Of a stretch of 64,000 bases of DNA, positions 50,533 to 59,721 are shown piece by piece. Made by a program: the position numbers and the translations under genes. The notes under the pieces were generated by a model. The model ran no database searches. It was not told the DNA's origin and saw only the letters and a program-made list of their open reading frames with translations. The DNA comes from Betaproteobacteria bacterium MOLA814. GTDB lineage: Bacteria; Pseudomonadota; Gammaproteobacteria; Burkholderiales; Burkholderiaceae_C. The stretch covers positions 310,001 to 374,000 of the forward strand of contig AYMW01000002.1 in assembly GCA_000496475.1 (NCBI GenBank), read 5' to 3'. How positions within the stretch are numbered: position 1 is the stretch's first letter; each line of letters begins with the position of its first letter.

Positions 50533-51450
50533 TCACAGCCTTGCCTGCATGAGGCGGCTTGGAAACAACACGATCGCGATAGCAGCCAATATCAACACCA
50601 ACGCCAATACATCTGCTGTACCGACGGCCTCGCTCAACAGCACATGCCCACTCAACAAACCTACCATTGGCACCATCATCAAAGACAATCCACTTGTAAC
50701 TGGCGTTAACTTTCTTGCAACTCGGAACCATGCCACATAACTCATCGCAAGCGTTATGACGCCCGCATACAAGATACCAAGAAATTGCAAAAGTGTAGGC
50801 CACTGCCAACGCTCAAACTCGATCACAAGAGCAAGACCTGTGAAGCAAACAGCAGCCAATAACAGCATCCAAAATGTTAAAGACAAACTAGAAATACTGA
50901 TGTTGCTGTTCTTCAACATCGCGTTGCCAATACCCCAAGCAATGGCGGCGAAAAGCGTGCACAACAACCCCACTGGTTGGCCAGCAAAGGTCGACATCTC
51001 ATCACGTGCCAATAAAAAAGTGGCAGATAAAGAGCAAATGACACCCAATACACCCCGAGTAGTAAGTTGGTTACCAAACATCACTACGCTCGCCAACAGC
51101 GCCCAGACTGGCATGGTGTAGCCAACAATGGCGACACGGCCCGAATTCAACAATGTCACGCCATAAATCAGTCCAACGTGCCAAAAGACCATATTCGGCA
51201 CGCCTAACTGAAAGGCCAACCAGCGCTCACCTACAGGCACGCGCAGGGACTTACCCTGATACCAAGCGACTGCCCCGAGCAAAGCGAACCCAATTGTGAA
51301 AGTACATGCGCGAAACGTCAGCGGCGGATAGCTGGTCACCACAAACTTCATAATGGGGTAATTCAGTCCCCATGACACCGTCACAAAAAGAATCAATAAA
51401 AGATCTACCCCATTGATGTCGTTGGCGTTCGCAGGCGAGTGTCTGGTCAT
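50533..51450 (-). CDS. DMT-superfamily transporter (EamA domains)
   Basis: This inner-membrane exporter has 305 residues and about ten helices, formed by two EamA repeats. The first starts LLLILFVTVSWGLNYPIMKFVV and includes FRACTFTIGFALLGA. The second has GLLCTLFAAIAWGIGNAML and LSLMMVPMVGLLSGHVLLSE. Members export amino acids, purines or drugs; the substrate here is unknown. The ATG at 51450 is preceded by AAAGGG and lies 16 bases after the alkene reductase stop, so the two are probably one transcript. A longer open frame to 51774 overlaps that gene. Confidence 0.9.
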   Translation of the reverse strand: MTRHSPANANDINGVDLLLILFVTVSWGLNYPIMKFVVTSYPPLTFRACTFTIGFALLGAVAWYQGKSLRVPVGERWLAFQLGVPNMVFWHVGLIYGVTLLNSGRVAIVGYTMPVWALLASVVMFGNQLTTRGVLGVICSLSATFLLARDEMSTFAGQPVGLLCTLFAAIAWGIGNAMLKNSNISISSLSLTFWMLLLAAVCFTGLALVIEFERWQWPTLLQFLGILYAGVITLAMSYVAWFRVARKLTPVTSGLSLMMVPMVGLLSGHVLLSEAVGTADVLALVLILAAIAIVLFPSRLMQARL

Positions 51451-51466
51451 GAGAATCCCTTTACAA

Positions 51467-52624
51467 CTATCCGCCGAAAGCAGCGTAGTTGGTATACCCC
51501 TCAGTACCACCGCCGTAAAAGGTAGGCCTGTCATATGGCGTAAAAGGAACGTCGTTTTTAATGCGCTGTGGCAAGTCGGGGTTGGAGATGAAATAACGCC
51601 CAAAGGCAATGGCGTCGGCCTCTCCTGCAGCCACAGTTTGCTCAGCGCGCTGCGCATTGAAATTACCGGCGGTAATAAGTGCTTGGTCCCAAAATGGGCG
51701 AAGGGTTGCGCAGCCAGACGGCACGTTTTGATGGTCAACATCGCGTTGACCCGCGCCTGATGCTCTAGGTTCAATCAGGTGCAGGTAAGCGAGTTTTAAA
51801 AGGTTCAACTCTTTGGTAATTTCGCGGTACAACGTGAGTGGGTCTGTTTCACCAGAGTCATTTGCCACGCCAAACGGTGACAGGCGAATGCCAACTCGGT
51901 TGGCACCCAAGTCAGCAGCCAACAGCTCGGCAATTTCAAGAGGCAAACGCATACGGTTGGCCAAACTGCCACCATAGCGGTCGGTACGCTCGTTGATGCG
52001 GCTGATCATAAATTGCTCAAGCAAGTAGCCGTTTGCACTGTGAATCTCTACGCCGTCAAAACCTGCAGCAATGGCGCGACGACCCGCCGCCACATAGGCT
52101 TTTTTGAGTTGCTCAATGTCGCTCAAGCTCAAGGCTCGTGGCACCTCAAACGGTGCTGGCGTAAAGTCTGCGGTTAGCGCATTGCCAACTGCCGCGATGG
52201 CCGAAGGTGCCACCGGTGCGCCACCCTCAGGTTGGTGCGATGAGTGCGAAATACGCCCCACATGCCACAGCTGCAAAAAAATACGGCCACCACGCGCATG
52301 CACGCCATCGGTCACCAGCTGCCAACCCGCTTGTTGGGCATCGGTATGGATGCCTGGGGTAGCGGGCATGCCCTGACCCTCAGGTACCACTTGAGAGGCC
52401 TCCGCAATGATCAAACCACCCTCACTCGCACGCTGCGTGTAGTAGAGCGCATTGAGTGCGCTGGGCTCATTGCCCGGACGGTTAGCACGCATACGCGTCA
52501 GTGGCGCCATCACAATACGGTGCTTCAACTCCAAGGCACCTACCTGTAATGGTGTGAATAAATGTAAGCGTGTATCTAAATTGTGGGCGCTAGATGCGGC
52601 GGATGGAGTAGAAAGACCGGACAA
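51467..52624 (-). CDS. Alkene reductase, Old Yellow Enzyme family (NemA-like)
   Basis: This FMN-dependent NAD(P)H enzyme reduces activated C=C bonds, nitrate esters or maleimides. It has 385 residues. It starts LHLFTPLQVGALELKHRIVMAPLTRMRA, quoted in part as HRIVMAPLTRMRA, with LQLWHVGRISHSS and the proton-donor/FMN region GFDGVEIHSANGYLLEQF. Further marks are RYGGSLANRMRLPLEI and GEADAIAFGRYFISNPDLP. The start is a TTG at 52624 with an excellent AAGGAG 5 bases upstream. Confidence 0.93.
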   Translation of the reverse strand: MSGLSTPSAASSAHNLDTRLHLFTPLQVGALELKHRIVMAPLTRMRANRPGNEPSALNALYYTQRASEGGLIIAEASQVVPEGQGMPATPGIHTDAQQAGWQLVTDGVHARGGRIFLQLWHVGRISHSSHQPEGGAPVAPSAIAAVGNALTADFTPAPFEVPRALSLSDIEQLKKAYVAAGRRAIAAGFDGVEIHSANGYLLEQFMISRINERTDRYGGSLANRMRLPLEIAELLAADLGANRVGIRLSPFGVANDSGETDPLTLYREITKELNLLKLAYLHLIEPRASGAGQRDVDHQNVPSGCATLRPFWDQALITAGNFNAQRAEQTVAAGEADAIAFGRYFISNPDLPQRIKNDVPFTPYDRPTFYGGGTEGYTNYAAFGG

Positions 52625-52843
52625 TTTGTCTCCTTAGCAGGTGTGTGAGTGGCGTATTGTCTGTTAGAAATAACACCGCAACTGTCGCGCACCTGGTCTT
52701 GTGCAATTTATACACACTGGCTGCTGAAACGTCGCAAGACAAACCGGGTGCTCCCATGCAATGGCCTACCCATATCCTTGTTACCTTGCTACCTTGCTAC
52801 CTTGTTGCCGACCAACACATACACACATCTCTAAGGAAAAACC

Positions 52844-53299
52844 ATGATCCAAACCCGTGAACTGTTTGAAATCGCCCTTGCCGTGCCAACCATCGTCGAC
52901 GTTGGGCAAACACCGCTGGGTGGACGGAAAATCGCCACTGTGACGGGCGGTACGTTTGAAGGCGAGCGGATACGCGGCACTGTTATGCCCTCGCCCGGTG
53001 GTGACTGGCTTCTGATGCGCACCGATGGCGTTTTAACTTTGGATGTGCGTCTGACGCTACAAACCGATGACGGCGCCATCATTTACATGAGCTACAAAGG
53101 GTTGCGCCACGGCCCTCCCGATGTCATGGCCAAGCTGGCCAAGGGAGAAGACGTTGACCCGTCAGCGTACTACTTCCGAGCCACCCCAACATTTGAAACC
53201 GCATCAGAGACATACGCTTGGACCAACCGAATTGTCAGCATTGCCACTGGCAGGCGCATTGCAACAGGGCCGATTTATCAGGTCTTTGAAGTGCTATGA
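52844..53299 (+). CDS. DUF3237 family protein
   Basis: The protein has 151 residues and a predicted beta-barrel-like sequence. Conserved parts are VPTIVDVGQTPLGGRKIATVTGGTFEGERIRG, quoted in part as GGRKIATVTGGTFEGERIRG, and ADDG-type loop DDGAIIYMSYKGLRHGP, ending YAWTNRIVSIATGRR. The function is unknown; the family appears in catabolic neighbourhoods. AAGGA is 7 bases before the ATG. It is flanked by an Old Yellow Enzyme and a cyclase-family hydrolase on the opposite strand. Confidence 0.88.
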   Translation: MIQTRELFEIALAVPTIVDVGQTPLGGRKIATVTGGTFEGERIRGTVMPSPGGDWLLMRTDGVLTLDVRLTLQTDDGAIIYMSYKGLRHGPPDVMAKLAKGEDVDPSAYYFRATPTFETASETYAWTNRIVSIATGRRIATGPIYQVFEVL

Positions 53300-53350
53300 C
53301 AAGCCGCCAACAACAAGAATAACTAGAGCTTTTAAGCCTTGGTTATCGGG

Positions 53351-54406
53351 CTAAACCGTTGCAATGGGGTTAACTGGCGAGCCCACCGCACCTGGCAAGT
53401 GCAGCGGCGGTGCGGTTAGCAAAAAACGGTTGCGCCCATGCGCGCGCAGCCAGTTGGCTAAGTGGGTCAAATACCACAGCTCGCCCAAGTGAATGCCATT
53501 TTTAAACAAACAATGCGCATGCAAGGGCAACTTGGGTTTGCGTATCGGCTCCATCCAACGGTTAGGAATAAGCTCAACGGCGTAGTTATCGGCAACGATA
53601 GCCGCCACCCCGCTGTCGGTTATCCACTGGAGCAGTTTGTCGTCTTCACCGTCCAAGCCAGTGCATGTATGGTGCAATTTCTCGGGGTCTGGGTTGCGAT
53701 TCATCTCCAAGATCATGTCGGCAAAGCCTGTATGCAAACACAACATGTCTCCAGACTCCAACTCCACCTTGTCTGCGTCCATGACACGCATCAAAGCGTC
53801 ATAGCCAATTTTGGTGCGGGCGCGGCCATGGTGGGCGTGCAAATCAACCATGACCCCGCGACCTTGCGCGCCGTGCATCGCCAAGTTTTCTATACCCAGT
53901 GCTGTTGCCTTGGGGTCCTTAAAAGCAAACAAATCCGACGTATCGCTCCCCACATTGGCCGCGGGCTTGATATCAGCATTGGCACGGTAGCCGTTGTAAA
54001 ACACCTTCTCAGCAACGCCGTCACCGTCTGCATCAAAGTAGCTGCCAACGTGTGCAAACGAGTCCCACTGTGTGGAGTACTGCGTGGCCAAAATGGCAAT
54101 ATCGTCACACACCACATCCGTGGCATTTGGCTCAATTAAATCCAGACCTAAGACATAGCTTTCTGGGCCATCTGGGCCACCTCGGCGCGCAGAAATAAGC
54201 CGAGGCGGAAAGCGTGAAGGGTTCAGTGCACTCCCCCCTGGAAAATCCAAAGGTAGCGACAGCGAAAAGTTTTTACCCGTTTTTACCTCGGCAACACCTT
54301 GTAAGACCTTGCGCTCGTCAACCAAATTCATGCGCCCCCGTTGGTCATTAGGGCCAAAACTGCCCCAATTGCTGTTCTCTGGTGCACGTTTCCATCGTTC
54401 AGACAT
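53351..54406 (-). CDS. Cyclase family protein (kynurenine formamidase-like)
   Basis: This metal-dependent amide/lactone hydrolase has 351 residues, longer than KynB. The metal-binding motif is HAHHGRARTKIGY with the preceding GVMVDL; other conserved parts are YSTQWDSFAHVGSYFDADGDG and LCLHTGFADM. The end carries LLTAPPLHLPGAVGSPVNPIA. The substrate is unknown. The start MSERWKRAPENSNWG is preceded by AAGG at suitable distance; a longer frame reaches 54454. It is convergent with DUF3237. Confidence 0.88.
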   Translation of the reverse strand: MSERWKRAPENSNWGSFGPNDQRGRMNLVDERKVLQGVAEVKTGKNFSLSLPLDFPGGSALNPSRFPPRLISARRGGPDGPESYVLGLDLIEPNATDVVCDDIAILATQYSTQWDSFAHVGSYFDADGDGVAEKVFYNGYRANADIKPAANVGSDTSDLFAFKDPKATALGIENLAMHGAQGRGVMVDLHAHHGRARTKIGYDALMRVMDADKVELESGDMLCLHTGFADMILEMNRNPDPEKLHHTCTGLDGEDDKLLQWITDSGVAAIVADNYAVELIPNRWMEPIRKPKLPLHAHCLFKNGIHLGELWYLTHLANWLRAHGRNRFLLTAPPLHLPGAVGSPVNPIATV

Positions 54407-54434
54407 AAGGCGCCTTAAGCTAAGTTGATTGAGA

Positions 54435-54638
54435 CTACATCGTTGCACCAACAACCCTCTCTGTCTGTCTCATCTGCAACTTTGAAATGACAGATTCGAG
54501 ATTTTGACGTGTGGCATTTACCAGACGCGGCAGCAGGCCAGATCGTAAGTTTTTGAGTGCATTGACGACTTCTACAGCCCGGTGCACCGTCACCAGCATC
54601 CGGTAGGCGGCATGTGGGTCAACCCAACCCTCTAGCAT
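54435..54638 (-). CDS. Hypothetical small protein, uncertain
   Basis: This is a 67-residue open frame with a helical, basic sequence (ALKNLRSGLLPRLVNATRQN). I recognise no family and see no Shine-Dalgarno. It lies 28 bases upstream of the cyclase gene on the same strand, at the border where composition turns AT-rich. A TTG at 54692 would extend it by 18 residues. It may not be a gene. Confidence 0.25.
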   Translation of the reverse strand: MLEGWVDPHAAYRMLVTVHRAVEVVNALKNLRSGLLPRLVNATRQNLESVISKLQMRQTERVVGATM

Positions 54639-54838
54639 TTGAAATGTTTCAAACAACGCAATGCCGCATGGATGAAAATTGGAGGGTAACAATTTCTACT
54701 GATTTGACTTTATAAGCATTTAGGTTCATGATTAAATATCAAAATATATTTTTAAATCAAACCACTCGTCAATAAAAAATAAAAAAGAAATATTTATTAA
54801 AAAATTATCGAAAAAATTGGAGGAGTAATATGTAAACA

Positions 54839-55255
54839 TTGGCATCGTACAGTGCTGTATTCCAAATAATTCGACCTGCCATCTATATTGGTTTGGTCTT
54901 ATTTATGCTGGCATTATTTGTTAACCCCCAATACTCTGAAAATGACAATCACTTCGAAACTGCATTATTGGTTTTAAAAGATAGCGTTTTGTTTATTGGA
55001 TGGGGTGCTGTCATGGTTGTTATTTATCGTGGGGTACGAGGCTACAAACATGTGGGATGGCAGCGCGTACAGATTGTGTGTTTAATTGGCGCCACAGGAT
55101 ATGCTGCATTTTCGAAGTCTGAATTATTAACATCGCCATCAAATTTAATAATACTATTGGTTTTTGTAGTCCCTATATTTTTGGCGCCAATACATTTGGT
55201 GTTCTTTTTAGTTCCATGGATTTACGATGGCTTTAAGCTCTCAGCACGAAAATAA
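54839..55255 (+). CDS. Small AT-rich membrane protein whose ATG is followed directly by a stop codon
   Basis: The 138-residue frame encodes about four membrane helices (IIRPAIYIGLVLFMLALFV; VLFIGWGAVMVVIYRG; LIILLVFVVPIFLAP and VFFLVPWIYDG). No family was recognised. A strong GGAGGAG (54819-54825) is correctly placed for an ATG at 54830, but the next codon is TAA, in the same frame as this protein: ATG TAA ACA TTG. The listed start is the TTG at 54839. A single A-to-T change in an AAA codon would produce this stop. The gene is therefore either freshly broken, poorly translated from TTG, or mis-sequenced at one base. It lies in an AT-rich island. Confidence 0.6.
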   Translation: MASYSAVFQIIRPAIYIGLVLFMLALFVNPQYSENDNHFETALLVLKDSVLFIGWGAVMVVIYRGVRGYKHVGWQRVQIVCLIGATGYAAFSKSELLTSPSNLIILLVFVVPIFLAPIHLVFFLVPWIYDGFKLSARK

Positions 55256-55398
55256 ATACAATCACTCAATACAACGAATTAGAGTTGCAACTTAATTGCA
55301 ATAATATATTACATTTCATTTGTTGAGGCCAGCTTTATGTTTCTTCCTTAACAACATCTCCCAATGTATAACATCCAAAAGGATTAACAACACTTTTT

Positions 55399-56022
55399 AT
55401 GAACATACAAACATACAAACTTGCTTTTTTAAAAATATTACATATTCGTATTCAAAAAATATACCAATTTATTTACATTGCACTTTTAGCAATTTGTACG
55501 CCCACATTATTCGCAGCACAAACTGATATCGTACTACTCAATCAGTCATTGTATTTTAAAAATACCACATGTAATACAACAACTCAGCCCTTGAACTATG
55601 GTCAGTATATGGCAGATAAAAGATGGACCCAATGTACGCCCGCTATTGATACATATGCCAATGTCACATTATTAAGAGAAAGTAATGACATGTTTTGTAA
55701 ATCACGTGTTTACTACGATTCAAAAACTTCAGTACTATTAAACCTTGAACTGGTTTTTCCATTGAGTGCGAAGAGACAATTAGTAGACACCTTTGGATAT
55801 AAATATGGCAACCCTTTAGTCAATGACACTTTATTGATTAAAGAATTTAAAGAGGAATCTATAAAATCATATAAATGGACTGACACCCGTGGTGGCACAT
55901 TAAAAATTGAAGAGATCAACTCTAAAACAATGCTTACCGGTGGCATATCGCAGTCTAATGAAGTGCCAAACTGCCTAAAACTAACCATCCAGACCAAAAA
56001 AATGTCTGGGTTATACAATTAA
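55399..56022 (+). CDS. Hypothetical secreted protein in the AT-rich island
   Basis: The protein has 207 residues and matches no family known to me. A long N-terminal segment includes a hydrophobic core (IYQFIYIALLAICTPTLFA) with a likely signal-peptidase site before AQTD, so the mature protein of about 165 residues is periplasmic or secreted. It has cysteines at roughly 58, 79, 99 and 196 (TTCNTTT, WTQCTP, MFCKSR, PNCLK), suggesting two disulfides. Base use is clearly more AT-rich than in neighbours, consistent with recent acquisition. Upstream AAAGGA is about 25 bases from the ATG, so initiation is uncertain. Confidence 0.7.
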   Translation: MNIQTYKLAFLKILHIRIQKIYQFIYIALLAICTPTLFAAQTDIVLLNQSLYFKNTTCNTTTQPLNYGQYMADKRWTQCTPAIDTYANVTLLRESNDMFCKSRVYYDSKTSVLLNLELVFPLSAKRQLVDTFGYKYGNPLVNDTLLIKEFKEESIKSYKWTDTRGGTLKIEEINSKTMLTGGISQSNEVPNCLKLTIQTKKMSGLYN

Positions 56023-56225
56023 ATCATAAGCATTTCAAATGCTTGATGTGAAAAGTTAAATTGCCTTAAATAATTTATATTTTAATATTTAATATTTAAA
56101 TATTTCAGCATAAACAGAGTCTACATAGCATTAACATTACACAACATGAAAGTGTTGTAGCAACACATATACACACCAACAGGACTCGGTACGTTGCACC
56201 TAATGTTCAACACAAGGAGCAGTCT

Positions 56226-57626
56226 GTGCATTTATTTCGGTCTGAAAACGACAGCTTTGGCAGTATCGATGTGCCTATAAACCGACTTTGGGGGGCACAA
56301 ACCCAACGCAGCTTGGTGCACTTCTCAATTTCAAGTGAGCGTATGCCGCCTGAGTTTGTAATCGCACTGGCGCAGGTTAAACGCGTCGCTGCGATGGTCA
56401 ATCGTGATCTGGGATTACTCGCGCCCGCCACAGCCGCGGCAATCGTGACTGCGGCAGATGAGGTTGTAGCAGGTAATTGCGAAGAAGAGTTTCCACTGTC
56501 CATTTGGCAAACTGGCTCAGGCACACATACCAATATGAACATGAACGAGGTGCTGGCCAACAGGGCATCTGAATTACTCGGAGCGGGGCTTGGAAGTCTT
56601 CGCTCTGTGCATCCAAACGAGCATGTCAATTTGGGGCAGTCCTCTAACGACATTTTCCCAACGGCAATGAATGTAGCAGCAGCAACGTCACTTAACAGCC
56701 GCGTTTTGCCGGCCTTACACGGTTTGCATACTGCTCTCGCAGACAAGGCCACTGAATTCGGCAACATTGTAAAAATTGGTCGTACCCATTTGCAAGACGC
56801 CACGCCACTCACGCTGGGTCAAGAGTTTTCAGGTTATGCCTCACAGTTGAACCATGGCATTGTGCATTTGCAGCAAGCACTTCCCCATGTTTATGAGTTG
56901 GCTGTTGGTGGCACAGCAGTAGGTACTGGTCTTAACACCCACCCAGAGTTTGGCATGCGCGTCAGCGAGGAGTTGTCGCGCATACATGGCTTACCTTTCC
57001 GATCTGCACCCAATACATTTGAGTCGCTTGCCAGCCATGATGGGTTGGTGCATGCACATAGCGTCTTAAAAAATATTGCTGCATCGCTGACCAAAATAGC
57101 CAACGATATCCGTTGGTTAGCCAGTGGCCCTAGAAGCGGGCTTGGTGAAATATCACTCCCCTCTAACGAGCCTGGCAGCTCAATCATGCCTGGCAAAGTT
57201 AACCCAACGCAGGCTGAGGCGCTCATCATGGCCTGTGCCCAAATATTTGGCAATGACGTGACTGTCAATATAGCTGGCGCCTCTGGTAACTTTGAGCTCA
57301 ACGTTTACAAGCCACTGATACTGCATAATTTTTTACAAAGTACGCGTTTACTAACAGACTGCAGCACCAGTTTTACAAATCACTGTGTGGTCGGTATTCG
57401 TGCGAATCAAGAACGCATCGATGCGTTGTTGCAGCAATCGCTCATGTTGGTCACAGCACTTAGTCCACATATTGGCTATGACAAAGCCGCACACATAGCG
57501 CACAAAGCCCATGTTGAAGGCACTACATTGCGAGAGGCTGCATTGGCATCACATTACGTCACTGCACCACAATTCGAGCTATGGGTTCAGGCAAAAGACA
57601 TGACCGGTACAACCCTTGCAAGGTGA
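56226..57626 (+). CDS. fumC: Class II fumarate hydratase
   Basis: FumC interconverts fumarate and malate in the TCA cycle without an Fe-S cluster. It has 466 residues. It starts with GTG at 56226, supported by AAGGAG 7 bases upstream. Signatures are [21 protein letters not shown], quoted in part as [51 protein letters not shown] and the fumarase/aspartase signature [11 protein letters not shown]. The order of conserved regions is complete. It lies 134 bases before the aconitase gene on the same strand. Confidence 0.97.
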   Translation: MHLFRSENDSFGSIDVPINRLWGAQTQRSLVHFSISSERMPPEFVIALAQVKRVAAMVNRDLGLLAPATAAAIVTAADEVVAGNCEEEFPLSIWQTGSGTHTNMNMNEVLANRASELLGAGLGSLRSVHPNEHVNLGQSSNDIFPTAMNVAAATSLNSRVLPALHGLHTALADKATEFGNIVKIGRTHLQDATPLTLGQEFSGYASQLNHGIVHLQQALPHVYELAVGGTAVGTGLNTHPEFGMRVSEELSRIHGLPFRSAPNTFESLASHDGLVHAHSVLKNIAASLTKIANDIRWLASGPRSGLGEISLPSNEPGSSIMPGKVNPTQAEALIMACAQIFGNDVTVNIAGASGNFELNVYKPLILHNFLQSTRLLTDCSTSFTNHCVVGIRANQERIDALLQQSLMLVTALSPHIGYDKAAHIAHKAHVEGTTLREAALASHYVTAPQFELWVQAKDMTGTTLAR

Positions 57627-57760
57627 AGTGGCTCAAGCCAACAGGACAGATATTGACACAGTAATAATTTATTTAAGATGCGCCCTGCCCAACTTGTTTA
57701 TTGCATCTACTCGTCACAACTACCAACACACAACCATAACTACAGATTGAGAAAATAGCC

Positions 57761-59704
57761 ATGATCATGAATGTCACACAAAAGCTGATCCAGTCCCACC
57801 TCGTACATGGTGACATGCGTCCCAATGAGGAAATTGGTATTCGTATTGATCAAACGCTTACGCAAGACGCCACCGGCACGCTGGTGATGCTGGAGCTAGA
57901 GGCGATGGGCTTAGACCGAGTTAAAACCGAGGTCAGTGTTCAGTACGTGGACCACAACATCATCCAAGAGGACTTCAAGAACCCAGACGACCACTTGTTC
58001 TTGCACAGTGCCTGTCAGCGATTTGGGGTCTGGTACTCCCGCCCAGGCAACGGCGTCAGCCATCCCTGCCACCAAGAGAATTTTGGTAAGCCTGGTAAAA
58101 CGCTGCTTGGTTCTGACAGCCACACGCCTGCGGCGGGTGCGATTGGCATGTTGGCAATTGGTGCTGGTGGGCTGGAGGTTGCGCTAGCGATGGCGGGCCA
58201 AGCGTTCTTCACCCGCATGCCTAAAATTTGGGGCGTCAAGCTTACGGGTAGCCTTCCTGATTGGGTAAGCGCCAAAGATGTCATTCTTGAAATGCTGCGC
58301 CGCCATGGCGTAGACGGAGGATTTGGCACAGTCATTGAGTACTACGGCCCAGGACTTGCCAATTTAAGCGCCATGGACAGGCATGTGATTGCCAACATGG
58401 GCGCAGAGCTTGGTGCGACTACCACCGTGTTCCCCTCAGACCAAGAGGTTCGCCGTTTCTTACGCGCTTGGCAACGTGAGGACGACTGGGTCGAGCTGTC
58501 AGCAGATGAGGGTGCAACATACGACTTACATGACGAGATTGACTTGTCCAGCTTGGTCCCATTGATTGCCATGCCGTCTAGTCCGGGCAATGTGCGTCCT
58601 GTCAGTGAGGTTGCAGGTGAGAAAATTTACCAAGCTTATATAGGCTCGTCGGCCAACCCTGGTTACCGCGACTTTGCCGTCTCCGCCATGATGCTGCAAG
58701 GCCAGCGTGTGAATGAGAGCGTCTCCTTTGATATCAACCCGACATCGCGTGCGCAACTTGAAACGTTGGTGCGGGATGGGCATGTTTCCCACCTGCTGCA
58801 CGCTGGCGCAAGACTGCATCAAGCGGGTTGCAACGGCTGTATTGGTATGGGGCAAGCGCCTGCAACCAACCAGCTGTCGTTGCGAACGGTGCCGCGTAAC
58901 TTCCCGGGTCGCTCTGGCACGCGAGAAGACAAAGTCTGTTTGGTGAGTCCGGAAACGGCCACAGCGTCAGCGCTCAGTGGTGTGATCACTGACCCCCGCA
59001 CACTTGGTATACCTTACCCGCGCATTGCCGATCCGGATCAACCGATCATCAATCGCGCGTTGTTCATGCCACCACTGCCTCTTGTTGAGGCGCTGCAGGT
59101 CGAACTGGTTAAAGGTCCCAATATCGCGTCTTTGCCACTATTTGAGCCATTACCGGACGCCATTGAAGCACCGGTATTGCTCAAAGTCGCGGACGATATT
59201 TCTACTGACGAGATCATGCCCCCAGGTTTACGGGTGCTGCCGTATCGCAGCAATATTCCTAAAATCGCCGAGTTTTCATTTGACAGACTAGACCCAAGCT
59301 ATGTGGCTCGCGCCAAGCAAGTACTTGGGCATGTGGTGGTGGGTGGCAGCAATTATGGACAAGGCTCCAGCCGCGAACACGCCGCATTGGGCCCGCAGTC
59401 TCTAGGTTTGCGTGTGGTCTTGGCAAAAAGCTTTGCACGTATTCATCAACAAAACCTGATCAACTTTGGCGTGCTCGCCTTGACCTTCGTCAACCCATCA
59501 GACTACGACAATATTCAAGCCGGCGATGTGCTGCGCCTGACAGATCTGAAGCGCGCGCTGGCCGATAGGGACCAACTCTTTACCGACAACATAACCCAAG
59601 GCACCAAGTTACAAGTGAGTTGTGACATGACCCCGCGGCAAGTTGAATTCTTTCTACGCGGTGGTGTTATCAACTGGATGAAAGAGCAAATTGTCATCCG
59701 TTAA
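57761..59704 (+). CDS. Aconitate hydratase (short putative-aconitase type, about 650 aa)
   Basis: This [4Fe-4S] enzyme isomerises citrate and isocitrate. It has 647 residues, shorter than AcnA (about 890), and matches the short bacterial type (TIGR01342-like). Motifs are KTLLGSDSHTPAAGAIGMLAIGAGGLE, quoted in part as LLGSDSHTPAAGA, GCNGCIGMGQAPA with two of the three cluster Cys residues, and CLVSPETATASAL with the third region. The C-terminal swivel domain includes DDISTDEIMPPG and GGSNYGQGSSREHAAL. The specificity is inferred from the family. fumC is directly upstream, so the two TCA genes may be one unit. Confidence 0.9.
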   Translation: MIMNVTQKLIQSHLVHGDMRPNEEIGIRIDQTLTQDATGTLVMLELEAMGLDRVKTEVSVQYVDHNIIQEDFKNPDDHLFLHSACQRFGVWYSRPGNGVSHPCHQENFGKPGKTLLGSDSHTPAAGAIGMLAIGAGGLEVALAMAGQAFFTRMPKIWGVKLTGSLPDWVSAKDVILEMLRRHGVDGGFGTVIEYYGPGLANLSAMDRHVIANMGAELGATTTVFPSDQEVRRFLRAWQREDDWVELSADEGATYDLHDEIDLSSLVPLIAMPSSPGNVRPVSEVAGEKIYQAYIGSSANPGYRDFAVSAMMLQGQRVNESVSFDINPTSRAQLETLVRDGHVSHLLHAGARLHQAGCNGCIGMGQAPATNQLSLRTVPRNFPGRSGTREDKVCLVSPETATASALSGVITDPRTLGIPYPRIADPDQPIINRALFMPPLPLVEALQVELVKGPNIASLPLFEPLPDAIEAPVLLKVADDISTDEIMPPGLRVLPYRSNIPKIAEFSFDRLDPSYVARAKQVLGHVVVGGSNYGQGSSREHAALGPQSLGLRVVLAKSFARIHQQNLINFGVLALTFVNPSDYDNIQAGDVLRLTDLKRALADRDQLFTDNITQGTKLQVSCDMTPRQVEFFLRGGVINWMKEQIVIR

Positions 59705-59721
59705 CGGCTTCTTAATAATGA

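Noticed and set aside
21204-54835. TAA reassigned or read as sense, to explain the two in-frame TAA codons
   Set aside because: Many intact genes here, including grpE, dnaK, dnaJ, uvrB and iscU, end in TAA at the correct place, so it is a normal stop codon.
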